A DNA stretch of 64,000 bases, taken from IMG/VR virus record IMGVR_UViG_3300027759_000053, positions 1 to 64,000 of that record; one strand, 5' to 3'. Shown one piece after another: positions 25,552-34,891 of this stretch (its first letter is position 1; every line of letters begins with the position of its first letter). Source of the stretch: a virus. A model generated the notes under the pieces. The model saw only the letters and a list, made by a program, of their open reading frames with translations. It was not told the origin of the DNA and made no database searches. The position numbers and the translations under genes are program-made.

Positions 25552-27766
25552 GTTTGATGTTTTTTATTTTGGGCCCAAGCCCAATAGATTTGCACATGAA
25601 CAGCCTGCTAACAGTTTAGAGGATGCTGCTGATAAGAGTAGAACTCGATTCTACTGGTATATTTATGGTGGTAATGATTACACCAATTTTGATTTTGATT
25701 GGAATCCGGCACCTTGGGAACAAGATCATGTTCATGTATTCTCTAGTCAGTGGCAACGCAACGGCGATGTGTATCTAGCAAACAAAGATACTGCGCATAA
25801 TAAAGAATGGAATTGGCGCACAGAACAATCTGTAACAAGATTGAGCAATGAAGAAAACTGGAAATTACTTGTCCCAAAACTATTGTGCTACTTGGGCATA
25901 GATCGTAGTTGGCATCCTGATTCGCACGACCCTCCTTACACGTATCACTTTGCCAGTCAACATCAAACCAGTTGCGGATTAGTTTATCATGTACCAGGTG
26001 CAACTGGAATTAAGTTATGTAATGATTTTACTGTTACAGTCACTGAAGATAAACGCAACTGGATTATACCCAGCAACATCAATGATACCAACTTTGATTA
26101 TTCCTGGCATCCTAATCCCTTAGATCCGCCCTACGAATATCGTTTTGGTACACAATGGCAACGTAATGGAGGACCGGTATATCCCGGATCTGCAGGTATC
26201 AAGTATGTGTATAGTCAACAAGTAAGTAAGTTAGAAGATCGCAGCAATTGGGATATTCCTAGCGGAATCAATGACTCAGATTTTGACTATTCATGGCACC
26301 CTGATTTAGATGAACCGGACTACGAATATCATTTTCCTACACAATGGCAACGTGATGGTGGTCCTGTATATCGCGGAACCGCAGGTATCAAGTATATGAG
26401 TAATCAGCGCATACGTAACAATGCCACGCAAATCTTTTACATGGATTTTTTAAATCCACAAAGCAACAATCAGTTCAAAACACTACAAGAATCTTATCCT
26501 GATATCAAATTAACACGTTATGTTGATAATCATTTAAATGTTTTTAAGCGTATAGTCAATCTAGCAACTACTGAGTTTGTTTGGATTATTAGTAGTATCT
26601 GCGATTACACAGATTTTGACTTTACATGGCACCCAGATCCATCACAAAAAGAAATGGTTCATGTATTTGCTAGCGACAATCAACGAAGGGGAGACACTTT
26701 CTTTATTCACGTTGAATCGTTTAAACGCCAATTGTATGAATTAGCAATACTTGATTGGTTTAATGTAATTAATTATTGCACTGACCAACAAGTAGAAAGA
26801 TTTCCTCCCACGTTAGTAAACTATTCTGAAGATACTATTGTTGATGCAATACAACAGTATCAATTTGATTTTCCGTATGCTATTTTTTCTAGTGTTGGAG
26901 ATTATATCATGAATAATTACACTGTTCCGTGTCTTTGGAGAGCCGAAGACAGAACTATTATTCCAATAAGTCAAAGTGGATCTACATCTCTTGTGCCTAG
27001 GGAAGCAAAAAGTTATATTAAGCGACAAGTATATGATTATCCTTACATAAACAAAGAGATTAAACGTTACTCAAGTGTGCCACCGCTGGATATCGTATTC
27101 ATTAGTAACGGCGAACCTGATGAAGAAATGATGTATCGTCACACTGAATACATGACAAACAGTGCAGTTACATGGATACAGGGAGTCGACGGCCGTGTGG
27201 CAGCATATCAAGCAGCAGCCCGTGCAAGCGCCACGCCTTGGTTCTTTGCTGTATTTGCCAAACTTGAAGTAGCGGGCGGAAGTTTTCCTTGGTATGATTG
27301 GCAACCAGACTATTGGCAAGAGCCCAAACACTATATCTTTAATGCACAAAATCCTGTCAACGGATTGGTGTATGGACATCAAGGTATGATTGCGTATAAT
27401 AAGAAACTAGTACTAGAGAATAACAATCCTGGTATTGACTTTACATTAAGTCAGCCTCATGAGAGTGTACCTTTATTAAGTGGAATAGCACGATTCAATC
27501 AAGATCCTTGGATGACTTGGCGCACAGCATTCCGTGAAGTAGTTAAGTTAAAACACTTTATGGCCACACAACCTACACTAGAGACTGAGCACAGATTAAA
27601 CACTTGGTTAACAGTAGCAGATGGTGATTATGCCGAATGGTGCTTGCGTGGATCAGCTGATGCTGTAAATTACTACGAAGAAGTTGCGGGGGACTACGAT
27701 AAACTTATGTTAAGTTTTGAATGGGCTTGGTTGAAGAATAGATTTAATAATCTATATACTGCTTAA
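25550..27766 (+). CDS. Glycosyltransferase-like protein with six W-H-P-D repeats
   Basis: 738 residues. A module with consensus FDYSWHPDPxxPPYEYxF-xxQWQRNGGPVY occurs six times in increasingly divergent form: near residues 46, 120, 185, 245, 355 and 590. Copies three and four are almost identical (TQWQRNGGPVY and TQWQRDGGPVY). From ~508 on, DIVFISNGEPDEE, GVDGRVAAYQAAA and TWRTAFREVVKL match the protein at 9127. The repeats resemble a duplicated acidic/aromatic sugar-binding element. It lies alone on + between - genes, and its last 23 bases overlap the convergent aminotransferase gene. Confidence 0.55.
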   Translation: MFDVFYFGPKPNRFAHEQPANSLEDAADKSRTRFYWYIYGGNDYTNFDFDWNPAPWEQDHVHVFSSQWQRNGDVYLANKDTAHNKEWNWRTEQSVTRLSNEENWKLLVPKLLCYLGIDRSWHPDSHDPPYTYHFASQHQTSCGLVYHVPGATGIKLCNDFTVTVTEDKRNWIIPSNINDTNFDYSWHPNPLDPPYEYRFGTQWQRNGGPVYPGSAGIKYVYSQQVSKLEDRSNWDIPSGINDSDFDYSWHPDLDEPDYEYHFPTQWQRDGGPVYRGTAGIKYMSNQRIRNNATQIFYMDFLNPQSNNQFKTLQESYPDIKLTRYVDNHLNVFKRIVNLATTEFVWIISSICDYTDFDFTWHPDPSQKEMVHVFASDNQRRGDTFFIHVESFKRQLYELAILDWFNVINYCTDQQVERFPPTLVNYSEDTIVDAIQQYQFDFPYAIFSSVGDYIMNNYTVPCLWRAEDRTIIPISQSGSTSLVPREAKSYIKRQVYDYPYINKEIKRYSSVPPLDIVFISNGEPDEEMMYRHTEYMTNSAVTWIQGVDGRVAAYQAAARASATPWFFAVFAKLEVAGGSFPWYDWQPDYWQEPKHYIFNAQNPVNGLVYGHQGMIAYNKKLVLENNNPGIDFTLSQPHESVPLLSGIARFNQDPWMTWRTAFREVVKLKHFMATQPTLETEHRLNTWLTVADGDYAEWCLRGSADAVNYYEEVAGDYDKLMLSFEWAWLKNRFNNLYTA

Positions 27767-28844
27767 TTTTTTCTACTACAGTTTCTACTTCTGCATCGGA
27801 CAGTTCAGGATATACGGGTAAACTTAAACATTCTCTAGTAAAAGTACTTGTTTCTGTGTATAAATCTCGACTATAATCTACATAATTAAATCCTACACCT
27901 AGATCGTATAATGCATAGTCGTAGTGTACCTTGGTTTCAATTCCTTGATATGATAAGTGACTCATTAATGCAGATCTATGTTCTGTTCTAATAACAAACT
28001 TATGCCAGGCATGTTCTACTCCTTCGTTGGAAGTAAGAATGTCTACGTATTGATATAGTTCTTGTATGTAGTAGTTGGCAATTTCCGATCTACGACGCTG
28101 CCATGCGTCAAAGTGTCCTAGTTTAATCAACATCTGAGCACAGTCAGCTTCGCTCATTTTACTATTAGTACCCGGGGTGTCGTGTATAATTTTGCCGTTG
28201 TCTCTAAGTCCGCGAACGGTTTCGTATATCTGAAAATCGTCTGTAAGTATCATACCACCCGATCCGTAGTTGTTTAGATTCTTGGTTGGGTCAAAACTTA
28301 ACACACTTACATCACCCATCTTGCCACTAGGCGTACCTTTATAACTGGCACCAAAGCTTTGTGCAGCATCTTCGATTATAACTAGATCATCATTAAAGAA
28401 CTTGGTATGCATTTGGAATCTATCCCAGTCAAGGCAGTTACCAAATAGATTTACATACATAACTGCACCAACACTTTGATCTAGCTTATACGAATATGAA
28501 TCAAGATCCAGTAATCCTTTATAATCAACATCGCAGAATACCGGGGTATGATTATTCATAAGCACACTATTAATAGTGGCTACAAAACTAACTGTGGGAA
28601 TTAAAACTGAATATGGCGGGCGATCCATGGTGGCCATCTGTGCAAAGATTAAGGCCTGAGTGCCGGAGTTGACTGCAAGTGCATACGCTCTCTGGCATCG
28701 TCTTGCTATCTGTAATTCAAACTCTCTAGTGTATTCGCCGTCTAAAACCCGACCAGTAGAGTATACACGATCAGTAACATCAAGTATTTCCTCTCGCAAG
28801 TTTGCATATTGTCTAGCAACACCAAAAAAAGGAATTATGCTCAT
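27744..28844 (-). CDS. DegT/DnrJ/EryC1/StrS sugar aminotransferase
   Basis: 366 residues from the ATG at 28844, chosen because it overlaps the previous stop (ATGA) and gives MSIIPFFGVARQY, a typical family start. AVNSGTQALIFAQM binds the PLP phosphate, DAAQSFGASYKG is the cofactor-contacting motif and SFDPTKNLNNYGSGG contains the PLP lysine. The family transaminates keto sugars bound to nucleotides, giving aminosugars. With the dioxygenase and epimerase just upstream it forms a nucleotide-sugar tailoring set. Confidence 0.9.
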   Translation of the reverse strand: MSIIPFFGVARQYANLREEILDVTDRVYSTGRVLDGEYTREFELQIARRCQRAYALAVNSGTQALIFAQMATMDRPPYSVLIPTVSFVATINSVLMNNHTPVFCDVDYKGLLDLDSYSYKLDQSVGAVMYVNLFGNCLDWDRFQMHTKFFNDDLVIIEDAAQSFGASYKGTPSGKMGDVSVLSFDPTKNLNNYGSGGMILTDDFQIYETVRGLRDNGKIIHDTPGTNSKMSEADCAQMLIKLGHFDAWQRRRSEIANYYIQELYQYVDILTSNEGVEHAWHKFVIRTEHRSALMSHLSYQGIETKVHYDYALYDLGVGFNYVDYSRDLYTETSTFTRECLSLPVYPELSDAEVETVVEKIKQYIDY

Positions 28845-29431
28845 CGCCAGCGAGGACCAGTTACCCAACCAACAATACTTTTACGTGTACCTCGTGTAAC
28901 AGGAGTCACTTCATGCATAATATACGAAGGAAAGACTGTAATAGCACCTCGATTTTTACGTGCAACGTCAGGAGTTGATCCATGTTTGATCAATAGTTCG
29001 CCACCATCGTAATCAGCAGGATTAGATAATTGCATAGTAAAGCTCAATTTACGAATAGCATTATTTGGATTTTTATATCCAAGATCCATATGATCCCGAT
29101 AAAATTGTCCTTTGTTATACACAGTGTATTGTAATGATTCTAATCGACTTAATTCAAATTTAAAAAATCGTTCATTGGCATTGTTGATTAATCCAGTAAA
29201 TCTTTCAAATATCCATTTATTAGATTCAATGTTAGATTCTATAAAATTAATTTTACTATCTCTAATAGTAGTATCTTTAGTGTCGCCTGATATTTCCCCA
29301 ATATAAAGATCATTATCGGACACTAATTTTTCTATTGTATCTAGTTCTTCGTTAGTAAAAATATCTTCGTACCAAGCAAAGAACTCCATATCTGACATAT
29401 CTAACCACCAGTCGTACGACAATTTATTCAT
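28841..29431 (-). CDS. 2-oxoglutarate/Fe(II) dioxygenase, PKHD-type hydroxylase
   Basis: 196 residues. The iron site is complete: His114 and Asp116 in RDHMDLG, distal His173 in MHEVTPV, and Arg183 in TRKSIVGW for 2-oxoglutarate. The ending VTPVTRGTRKSIVGWVTGP is characteristic of PiuC/PKHD-type prolyl-4-hydroxylase-like enzymes. Many marine phages carry such genes; targets are unproven. AGGATAATAT before the ATG gives a fair ribosome site. It is translationally coupled to the aminotransferase. Confidence 0.85.
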   Translation of the reverse strand: MNKLSYDWWLDMSDMEFFAWYEDIFTNEELDTIEKLVSDNDLYIGEISGDTKDTTIRDSKINFIESNIESNKWIFERFTGLINNANERFFKFELSRLESLQYTVYNKGQFYRDHMDLGYKNPNNAIRKLSFTMQLSNPADYDGGELLIKHGSTPDVARKNRGAITVFPSYIMHEVTPVTRGTRKSIVGWVTGPRWR

Positions 29432-29434
29432 ATA

Positions 29435-30406
29435 TTATCCTATTTTTTGCTGCCAGTAATATGATCTCTGAAACCAATCGTAGTAACGACGGAATCCTTC
29501 TTCTACATTAACTGTTGGGTTATAATTAAAATCTTTCACTGCACGTTCAATATTTAAACGACCACGTTTAGGAAAACTCAGATCTCTATCTTGTATTTCA
29601 ATTGAGCCTTTGCCTGCTATTGCGATTGCTATTTCTGCTGCTTCGCGTAATGTAGTTAATTTTGTATCGCTGCGAGTGATATTATAAATTTTATTTGCAG
29701 CTAGGTTATTTGTAGTGGCCTGTGCAATGCCCATTGCAGCATCTTCTACATAGGTAAAGTCTAATACTTCTCCGGCACCTTTAACTCGTAATGTTTCGCC
29801 ACGCATGGCACCTAACATAAACTTACTGACCACACGATCCTCTACATCATATTCACCGTATACAGCACTGGGACGTATAATTACATATTCAAATCCGTAT
29901 TTGCGAGCATAATCTTCAACCAACTTCTCGCCCATGTACTTCATGATGCCATATTGGCCAATTGGATTACACGGGGAAGCTTCATCAACATCATTTTCAA
30001 AGTCTCCGTATACCATGCTGCTACTAATGTATACAAAACGTTTAATCCGATGTGTTCTAGCAGCCTCAAGTAAATTAATTAATCCGGTACTCATAACTTC
30101 ACTGGCTAGTGCTGGATTTTGTTCTACTACCTTCTGTCTTGGAAAACTGGCAAGATGAACAATAGTCTTAATACCAAACATTCCTACACGCTGTTGTATA
30201 TCATCGTTATTGCGTATATCCCCAACCATTGGAAACGTATGTATTCTTTTAGCACGTTCTTTAAACAAATATTCTGCTTCGTCTTTGGGAATAAATCCAT
30301 AGTTTGTTCTATTATCTAATCCAAAGATTTCGTTTTCTTGTTGCTCTAAAAAACGAACAACGTTATGCCCAATAAAACCAGCAGCACCAGTTACAAGTAT
30401 TTTCAT
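29435..30406 (-). CDS. NAD-dependent sugar epimerase/dehydratase (SDR family)
   Basis: 323 residues. GAAGFIGHNVV is the extended-SDR NAD site (residues ~7-13), ISSSMVYG gives the catalytic Ser, and YGIMKYMGEKL the YxxxK pair. The layout is that of UDP-sugar 4-epimerases and 4,6-dehydratases. It sits directly upstream of the dioxygenase and aminotransferase in the transcript, so it may make the keto sugar used by the aminotransferase. The exact substrate cannot be told. Confidence 0.85.
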   Translation of the reverse strand: MKILVTGAAGFIGHNVVRFLEQQENEIFGLDNRTNYGFIPKDEAEYLFKERAKRIHTFPMVGDIRNNDDIQQRVGMFGIKTIVHLASFPRQKVVEQNPALASEVMSTGLINLLEAARTHRIKRFVYISSSMVYGDFENDVDEASPCNPIGQYGIMKYMGEKLVEDYARKYGFEYVIIRPSAVYGEYDVEDRVVSKFMLGAMRGETLRVKGAGEVLDFTYVEDAAMGIAQATTNNLAANKIYNITRSDTKLTTLREAAEIAIAIAGKGSIEIQDRDLSFPKRGRLNIERAVKDFNYNPTVNVEEGFRRYYDWFQRSYYWQQKIG

Positions 30407-30633
30407 CGATATTTTAGTGTGAAATAAGTTTCTGCTTCGGGGGTAAGTTTACCTGTTATTACTACACGATGCCCCATGCTAAGAATATCAGGTGCTATAG
30501 TAAACACTGGTTCTTCTATTACATTCGCCATAACCCATTGTCCCATTTCTGTTTGCTGCCATTCAGAGATTGGGAACCCTGCGTAGAGATAAGGATCTTC
30601 TACATCTCCCATTGTAAATGAATGTAGTACCAT
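30403..30633 (-). CDS. Small conserved-type phage protein
   Basis: 76 residues beginning MVLHSFTMGDVEDPYLYAGF, a start familiar from small proteins of marine T4-like phages. It has no membrane segment or known motif. Its stop overlaps the start of the epimerase gene (ATGA-type), so the two are co-translated. Function unknown. Confidence 0.65.
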   Translation of the reverse strand: MVLHSFTMGDVEDPYLYAGFPISEWQQTEMGQWVMANVIEEPVFTIAPDILSMGHRVVITGKLTPEAETYFTLKYR

Positions 30634-30637
30634 AAAG

Positions 30638-31600
30638 TTATTTTTCTTTTATAAAATTCAATATTTGGTCTGCGTACCATTGGTGCATTAGTGGCCCAGG
30701 ATGCAGATTGTCGTCCGCAAAATCAATAAACATGTCGTCGATATTTAGGCCAAAAAATCCGTACAAGTGACGATAACCTGGTATAGACGAAAAGTGTGAT
30801 AGTTCTTCATTTTCAACGAATATTCCCGCCAGTATCAATTTGGCATCAATTGCCTTGCAAAAATTAATTACCTGATAAACACTTATTATTGATTGATATA
30901 TACTATTTTCGCTGTCAAGTGTGGTAATATTAATTAAATTATTAAATTCTGGAAATGATTCATAAAAAGAACTATTGACATGTAGAACTTTTTTATTTTG
31001 ATAATAATTGAATCTGCATGCAGAAGTCAATCCAAAAATTACAATATCATCTTTTCGTATATCAGAACGTAAAATCTGATCCGAAGCCCATTTAATAGAA
31101 CTTCCGCTTTTCGCTAAAAATGATACAGGAATTTCTAATTTGTTCGATAATATTTGACCATATCTGTCTTCGGGGTTTAACCAGTCACCGGCAGACACAC
31201 TACATCCTGCAACCCATAATTGCTGAGAATCAACTTTTCTAGTATCAACAAGTGACAACATTGCATCAGTGTCACTGATATTAGATACTTGCTCTATTCC
31301 CTCGACTTTTTTATAACCACTATATGCATGTAAGTAAAATTCCGTCCACTTTTGCATATAACTAAAATTATTTCTATCAGTGTCGGTCCAGTATTTTGGT
31401 GGACAATAAATTAATCTATTTGCGCTATGTAAAGCCAATACAAAATTTTTAATAGATGTAAAATCGCCAAGACTAATATAATAAACTCCGTTTGAAATAT
31501 TTCTGAAATTATCTTCGGTAATCAAACTTGCATTATTACTATATTTTTTTGCCGCAACAGATAGATATTCTGTTGTATCGCCCACTAGCATAGTAATCAT
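30638..31600 (-). CDS. SGNH-like protein (4 of 5)
   Basis: 320 residues. After ~120 residues of unrecognised N-terminal sequence comes LWVAGCSVSAGDWL (nucleophile-like block), AKSGSSIKWASDQI (second block) and, at the end, FADDNLHPGPLMHQWYADQI, a good match to the SGNH D-x-x-H block. The nucleophile block has Cys-Ser as in the copy at 19025. The N-terminal extension may be a binding domain. It follows thyA in the transcript, overlapping by one base. Confidence 0.6.
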   Translation of the reverse strand: MITMLVGDTTEYLSVAAKKYSNNASLITEDNFRNISNGVYYISLGDFTSIKNFVLALHSANRLIYCPPKYWTDTDRNNFSYMQKWTEFYLHAYSGYKKVEGIEQVSNISDTDAMLSLVDTRKVDSQQLWVAGCSVSAGDWLNPEDRYGQILSNKLEIPVSFLAKSGSSIKWASDQILRSDIRKDDIVIFGLTSACRFNYYQNKKVLHVNSSFYESFPEFNNLINITTLDSENSIYQSIISVYQVINFCKAIDAKLILAGIFVENEELSHFSSIPGYRHLYGFFGLNIDDMFIDFADDNLHPGPLMHQWYADQILNFIKEK

Positions 31601-32517
31601 TATACCGCCATTTGGGCTTTAATAGCACCATGCGATTGATAGTCATGTAGCACAATATCACCCATGGTAAACTCTGTGATTTCTTGTATACCCGGACTTA
31701 GCAGTAGTCGTGGAGCAGGTAATGGTTCACGCTTCAATTGTTCGTTTACCTGATCTATATGATCCAAATATATATGTGCGTCGCCGAGTACGTGAACGAA
31801 CTCGCCTACATCGAGGCCGCACACTTGAGCAATCATGTGCGTCAATAGCGAGTAGCTTGCGATGTTAAAAGGTACACCTAAAAACATATCACAAGAACGC
31901 TGGTACATTTGGCACGACAACCGACCGTCGGAGACATAAAACTGCGCAAAGCAATGACAAGGTGGTAGAGCCATTTGATCTAGCTCACCAGGATTCCATG
32001 CTGTTAATATATGTCTACGACCATATGGGTCTTTGCGAATACCGTCAATCAATTGGCGTAATTGGTCTACTTCTCGTAATTCTACTTCACTACCTATCCT
32101 ACGATAAGTAGATCCAAAACCGTCTTTGAATGTAGCATTTGGTTCACGCGGTTTAATTGTACGCCAATGACGCCATTGTACTCCGTATACCCGACCCAAG
32201 TCACCATCAAATTTGGCCCGGGGTTTCCAATAAGGAGCAAGTGCATTGGGAGTCCATATAGTCGCCTTACCGTCAGCAATGCCGTGTGTGAGTTCTGCAA
32301 GCCTGCGCTCGCTACCACTGCCTTCGATGAACCAAAGTAGTTCACCTACACAAGCCCGCCACGCTAATTTCTTGGTAGTGACAGCAGGAAATCCCTGGGA
32401 CAGATCGTATCGTTGCTGCATACCAAATTTAGATATGGTACCCACACCCGTGCGATCATCTCTGCGTGTTCCAGTTTCTAAAACTTCACGCAATGCTGTT
32501 AAGTATTGTTGTTCCAT
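31600..32517 (-). CDS. thyA: Thymidylate synthase ThyA
   Basis: 305 residues. The active-site cysteine is in LPPCHCFAQFYV and the dUMP-binding run is QRSCDMFLGVPFNIASYS, followed by HVLGDAHIYLDHIDQ, all standard for ThyA. It methylates dUMP to dTMP using methylene-tetrahydrofolate. DHFR lies immediately upstream, regenerating the folate, and dCMP deaminase at 24036 supplies dUMP. This is the classical folate-consuming type, not the flavin ThyX that many cyanophages carry. Confidence 0.95.
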   Translation of the reverse strand: MEQQYLTALREVLETGTRRDDRTGVGTISKFGMQQRYDLSQGFPAVTTKKLAWRACVGELLWFIEGSGSERRLAELTHGIADGKATIWTPNALAPYWKPRAKFDGDLGRVYGVQWRHWRTIKPREPNATFKDGFGSTYRRIGSEVELREVDQLRQLIDGIRKDPYGRRHILTAWNPGELDQMALPPCHCFAQFYVSDGRLSCQMYQRSCDMFLGVPFNIASYSLLTHMIAQVCGLDVGEFVHVLGDAHIYLDHIDQVNEQLKREPLPAPRLLLSPGIQEITEFTMGDIVLHDYQSHGAIKAQMAV

Positions 32518-33027
32518 TTATAAAGGTCTGAAGATATCTATATTTTTGTAGATACTAAAGTTTAACATTTTATCTGTGCTAGGTCGACTACTAGTTATTC
32601 GCATTCCGGTCATAAACGCTCGAAGATCAATACGAACGTCACTATGTGCTGCACCTTTGCGATGTGTTACATAAGCATAGTCTATTAAATCTTTACAGTC
32701 CATTATGAGTTCAGGACCGCCGAGTATAAAAATATTTTTATTTGGGAATAACGTTTGTAGATCCTTGATTTGTTTTTTATAATCACCCGACAGTCGTCGT
32801 ACACTAGGGTACCCTACAATAGGGCTATTGCTAATAACACAATTAACTCTATTAGGTAACGGCTTCTTCATTTTAGGATCGTCCCATGTACGTCGTCCCA
32901 TTACAACAATTTGATCATGAGTATGTTCTCGAAACCAAGACATATCCTCAGGATCCATTGGCCAAGGTAAAGTACCTCGGTTACCAAATGTTCCCATTTG
33001 GTCTGTAGCAAATATAGTACAAATCAT
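32518..33027 (-). CDS. Dihydrofolate reductase
   Basis: 169 residues. MGTFGNRGTLPWPMDPEDM holds the Met20-type loop and substrate Asp region, VVMGRRTWDD the NADPH-contacting motif, and IFILGGPELI the GG pair. Length fits the family. It reduces dihydrofolate produced by ThyA. The gene abuts thyA with no gap and overlaps the unknown gene upstream by 4 bases. Confidence 0.9.
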   Translation of the reverse strand: MICTIFATDQMGTFGNRGTLPWPMDPEDMSWFREHTHDQIVVMGRRTWDDPKMKKPLPNRVNCVISNSPIVGYPSVRRLSGDYKKQIKDLQTLFPNKNIFILGGPELIMDCKDLIDYAYVTHRKGAAHSDVRIDLRAFMTGMRITSSRPSTDKMLNFSIYKNIDIFRPL

Positions 33028-33365
33028 AAATTTTTTAATAGTTCGTCGGTAGCTGGTTGAACAATCTTGGCTACCTCTTTTACACTGATGAAAAAATCAA
33101 TATCATCAATTATATTGTCTAGTGCTCTGAGTTTATCTTTTATCTCATGCTCTAGATCATCAGGATCAGCACCTTCGGATAATAGTTCACGTATATTGAT
33201 TTTAACTATAGTACCGTCTGCAAGATTAACATTTATACTTTCCAGCATAGCAATTGGGATCTCTTTTTTCTCTACGGATTTTAAAATAGATTCCCATTTT
33301 GCTTTGCTGTTTAAGTTAAGCCGTTTGCTTTTTTGTCGTGGTTTTTTTGGTTTTTGTTCCGACAT
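33024..33365 (-). CDS. Unknown phage protein with basic N-terminus
   Basis: 113 residues. The first ~20 residues are Lys/Arg/Gln-rich (KPKKPRQKSKR), the rest is acidic and helical with NIRELLSEGADPDDLEHEIK. It overlaps the gene before by 50 bases and DHFR by 4. A nucleic-acid or protein-scaffold role is possible from composition only. No family recognised. Confidence 0.6.
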   Translation of the reverse strand: MSEQKPKKPRQKSKRLNLNSKAKWESILKSVEKKEIPIAMLESINVNLADGTIVKINIRELLSEGADPDDLEHEIKDKLRALDNIIDDIDFFISVKEVAKIVQPATDELLKNL

Positions 33366-34014
33366 TGTTTACCTTAGGATCTAGACTGCCTGCTTCTGCT
33401 TTAAGACGTGCTGCTTCTTCTAAAAGTTGTTTAGCACTAGCTTCCATTCTTTGTGCTTGTTCTAGTCGTTGTACGGCTAGATCGTTGTCACTTAGCATAC
33501 CAGCTAGCATGTCGGCTGCGCTAGTATTTCCTTGGGCTTCACGCATTTTACGCTCACCAAGTTCTTGGATTTCGGCACGTCGTGGTTGATTCTTGTCAGT
33601 GTTATTCTTTTTACCTGTAAATCCGCGATTAGAATCGATGTTCTGTAATCGTTCCATTGCTTCTTTACCTTTGGCCATTTCATCTAAGATGTCGTTGAGT
33701 TCATCAAGACGTACACTTGAAGTAGTGGTAGGTGTCACTAACACTTGATTAGTTGGAACTTTTTTCATTAGTCCGTTGCGATGTAGACTCTCTAGGCAGT
33801 TGTTTCCGTCTGCCATGATAGTTCTAAATAGAACTTCGGAGATGTCCATTGCCTCTTGTCCTTGAGGACTTTCAACTGCCCGCATAATTTCATCGTGTGT
33901 CATACGTGGTAATAGATCACTGTAAACAACAAGAGCCATATGCTCAAGTTCAGGTATCTTTCGAAATACAATAACACATCTTTTATCGTTGTGTTTGCCA
34001 ACGTGCTTTAACAT
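33316..34014 (-). CDS. Unknown conserved-type phage protein with coiled-coil C-terminus
   Basis: 232 residues. The N-terminal ~80 residues (RCVIVFRKIPELEHMALVVY, PRMTHDEIMRAVESPQGQEA) form a compact domain similar in pattern to hypothetical proteins of marine T4-like phages. Residues ~105-215 are mostly Ala/Glu/Leu/Arg helix with AQRMEASAKQLLEEAARLKA, likely a coiled coil, ending in a Lys/Thr-rich tail. No catalytic motif. Confidence 0.6.
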   Translation of the reverse strand: MLKHVGKHNDKRCVIVFRKIPELEHMALVVYSDLLPRMTHDEIMRAVESPQGQEAMDISEVLFRTIMADGNNCLESLHRNGLMKKVPTNQVLVTPTTTSSVRLDELNDILDEMAKGKEAMERLQNIDSNRGFTGKKNNTDKNQPRRAEIQELGERKMREAQGNTSAADMLAGMLSDNDLAVQRLEQAQRMEASAKQLLEEAARLKAEAGSLDPKVNNVGTKTKKTTTKKQTA

Positions 34015-34030
34015 ATAAGTCTCCTAGGTA

Positions 34031-34261
34031 TTATGCGTTTGAATCGTCTGATGCTTCAGATTCTGGGGGTGTAGGTGCAGATTGATTTAATGCACCACTT
34101 GCTTGCAGAAATTTGCCCAGCTTTTCGTAGACTGCGCCCACAGCTGACATTTCTTCTGCTTTGATTGCACCGCGGTCTGCAGTGACTCTGACTAGATTAA
34201 GAAGAAGTACCAAATCGTTTAGTGATAAACTTGGTGCTTCTGGTTGAGTTTCTTGTTCCAT
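34031..34261 (-). CDS. Small acidic phage protein, unknown
   Basis: 76 residues: acidic ends with Pro/Ser/Glu-rich sequence around a helical core (LSLNDLVLLLNLVRVTADRG). The pattern fits small helical proteins of T4-like phages. A 56-base gap upstream contains ATTTACGGAGAACAT, with GGAG as ribosome site. No function known. Confidence 0.6.
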   Translation of the reverse strand: MEQETQPEAPSLSLNDLVLLLNLVRVTADRGAIKAEEMSAVGAVYEKLGKFLQASGALNQSAPTPPESEASDDSNA

Positions 34262-34317
34262 ATGTTCTCCGTAAATAACTACTATTATTTACTCAAACAA
34301 TAACCACAGGAATATTT

Positions 34318-34608
34318 TTATTTGTAGTAGGTATTAGCCTGTATTTGGTCCAAACATAATCCAAACATACTTGCTTCGCCAGGTAGTTCAAATGCGGCAC
34401 AAGTATCCATTGCAATGACACCAGTATTGTTAGTATAAAACCAATCACCAAACCAAAAACGACCTTCAAAGTTTTCCCAAATCCAATCAGTGATTTGTTT
34501 ACGGGAACACCTTAGATCAAATTGTACTTGTACAAAATGAGGCGGGCAACGCTCTAGTTCGCGAAGCCCGTGTACATTTAACGGATTAGCTTCACCGTTA
34601 CGTAACAT
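34318..34608 (-). CDS. Small aromatic-rich protein, unknown
   Basis: 96 residues with a Trp/Phe-rich middle (ITDWIWENFEGRFWFGDWFY) and several cysteines that are not in a metal-site pattern. It overlaps the next upstream gene by 11 bases. No membrane segment of normal length is visible. Confidence 0.6.
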   Translation of the reverse strand: MLRNGEANPLNVHGLRELERCPPHFVQVQFDLRCSRKQITDWIWENFEGRFWFGDWFYTNNTGVIAMDTCAAFELPGEASMFGLCLDQIQANTYYK

Positions 34609-34891
34609 TCTTATTGTCCTCTACCGGATCGTCGTCTGTAACAATAGTCATTTTATAATTGTCGGCAGCAATACTTGAATCCGGGCGAACAATACGATCT
34701 CGAAGTAATTCATTTGCCTGTTGTACAAAGATACTCATCATTTCAACTTGTCCGGTTACTTCGGCAATCTCAGCAGCACGAGCAATATCTTCGAGTGCAT
34801 CCTCTGTTTGCAGTACACGATATTGCAATTCAGCAATCAACTTCTTTACTTTTTTGCTGGCTTTAACATTGTTGAAGTCAATCGGTTCCAT
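34598..34891 (-). CDS. Small helical protein, unknown
   Basis: 97 residues from the ATG at 34891, preferred over the one at 34930 because AAGGAA lies 7 bases upstream and the overlap with the preceding gene falls to 14 bases. It begins MEPIDFNNVKASKKVKKLI and is an almost continuous charged helix, likely coiled coil, ending in an acidic tail. No family recognised. Confidence 0.6.
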   Translation of the reverse strand: MEPIDFNNVKASKKVKKLIAELQYRVLQTEDALEDIARAAEIAEVTGQVEMMSIFVQQANELLRDRIVRPDSSIAADNYKMTIVTDDDPVEDNKNVT

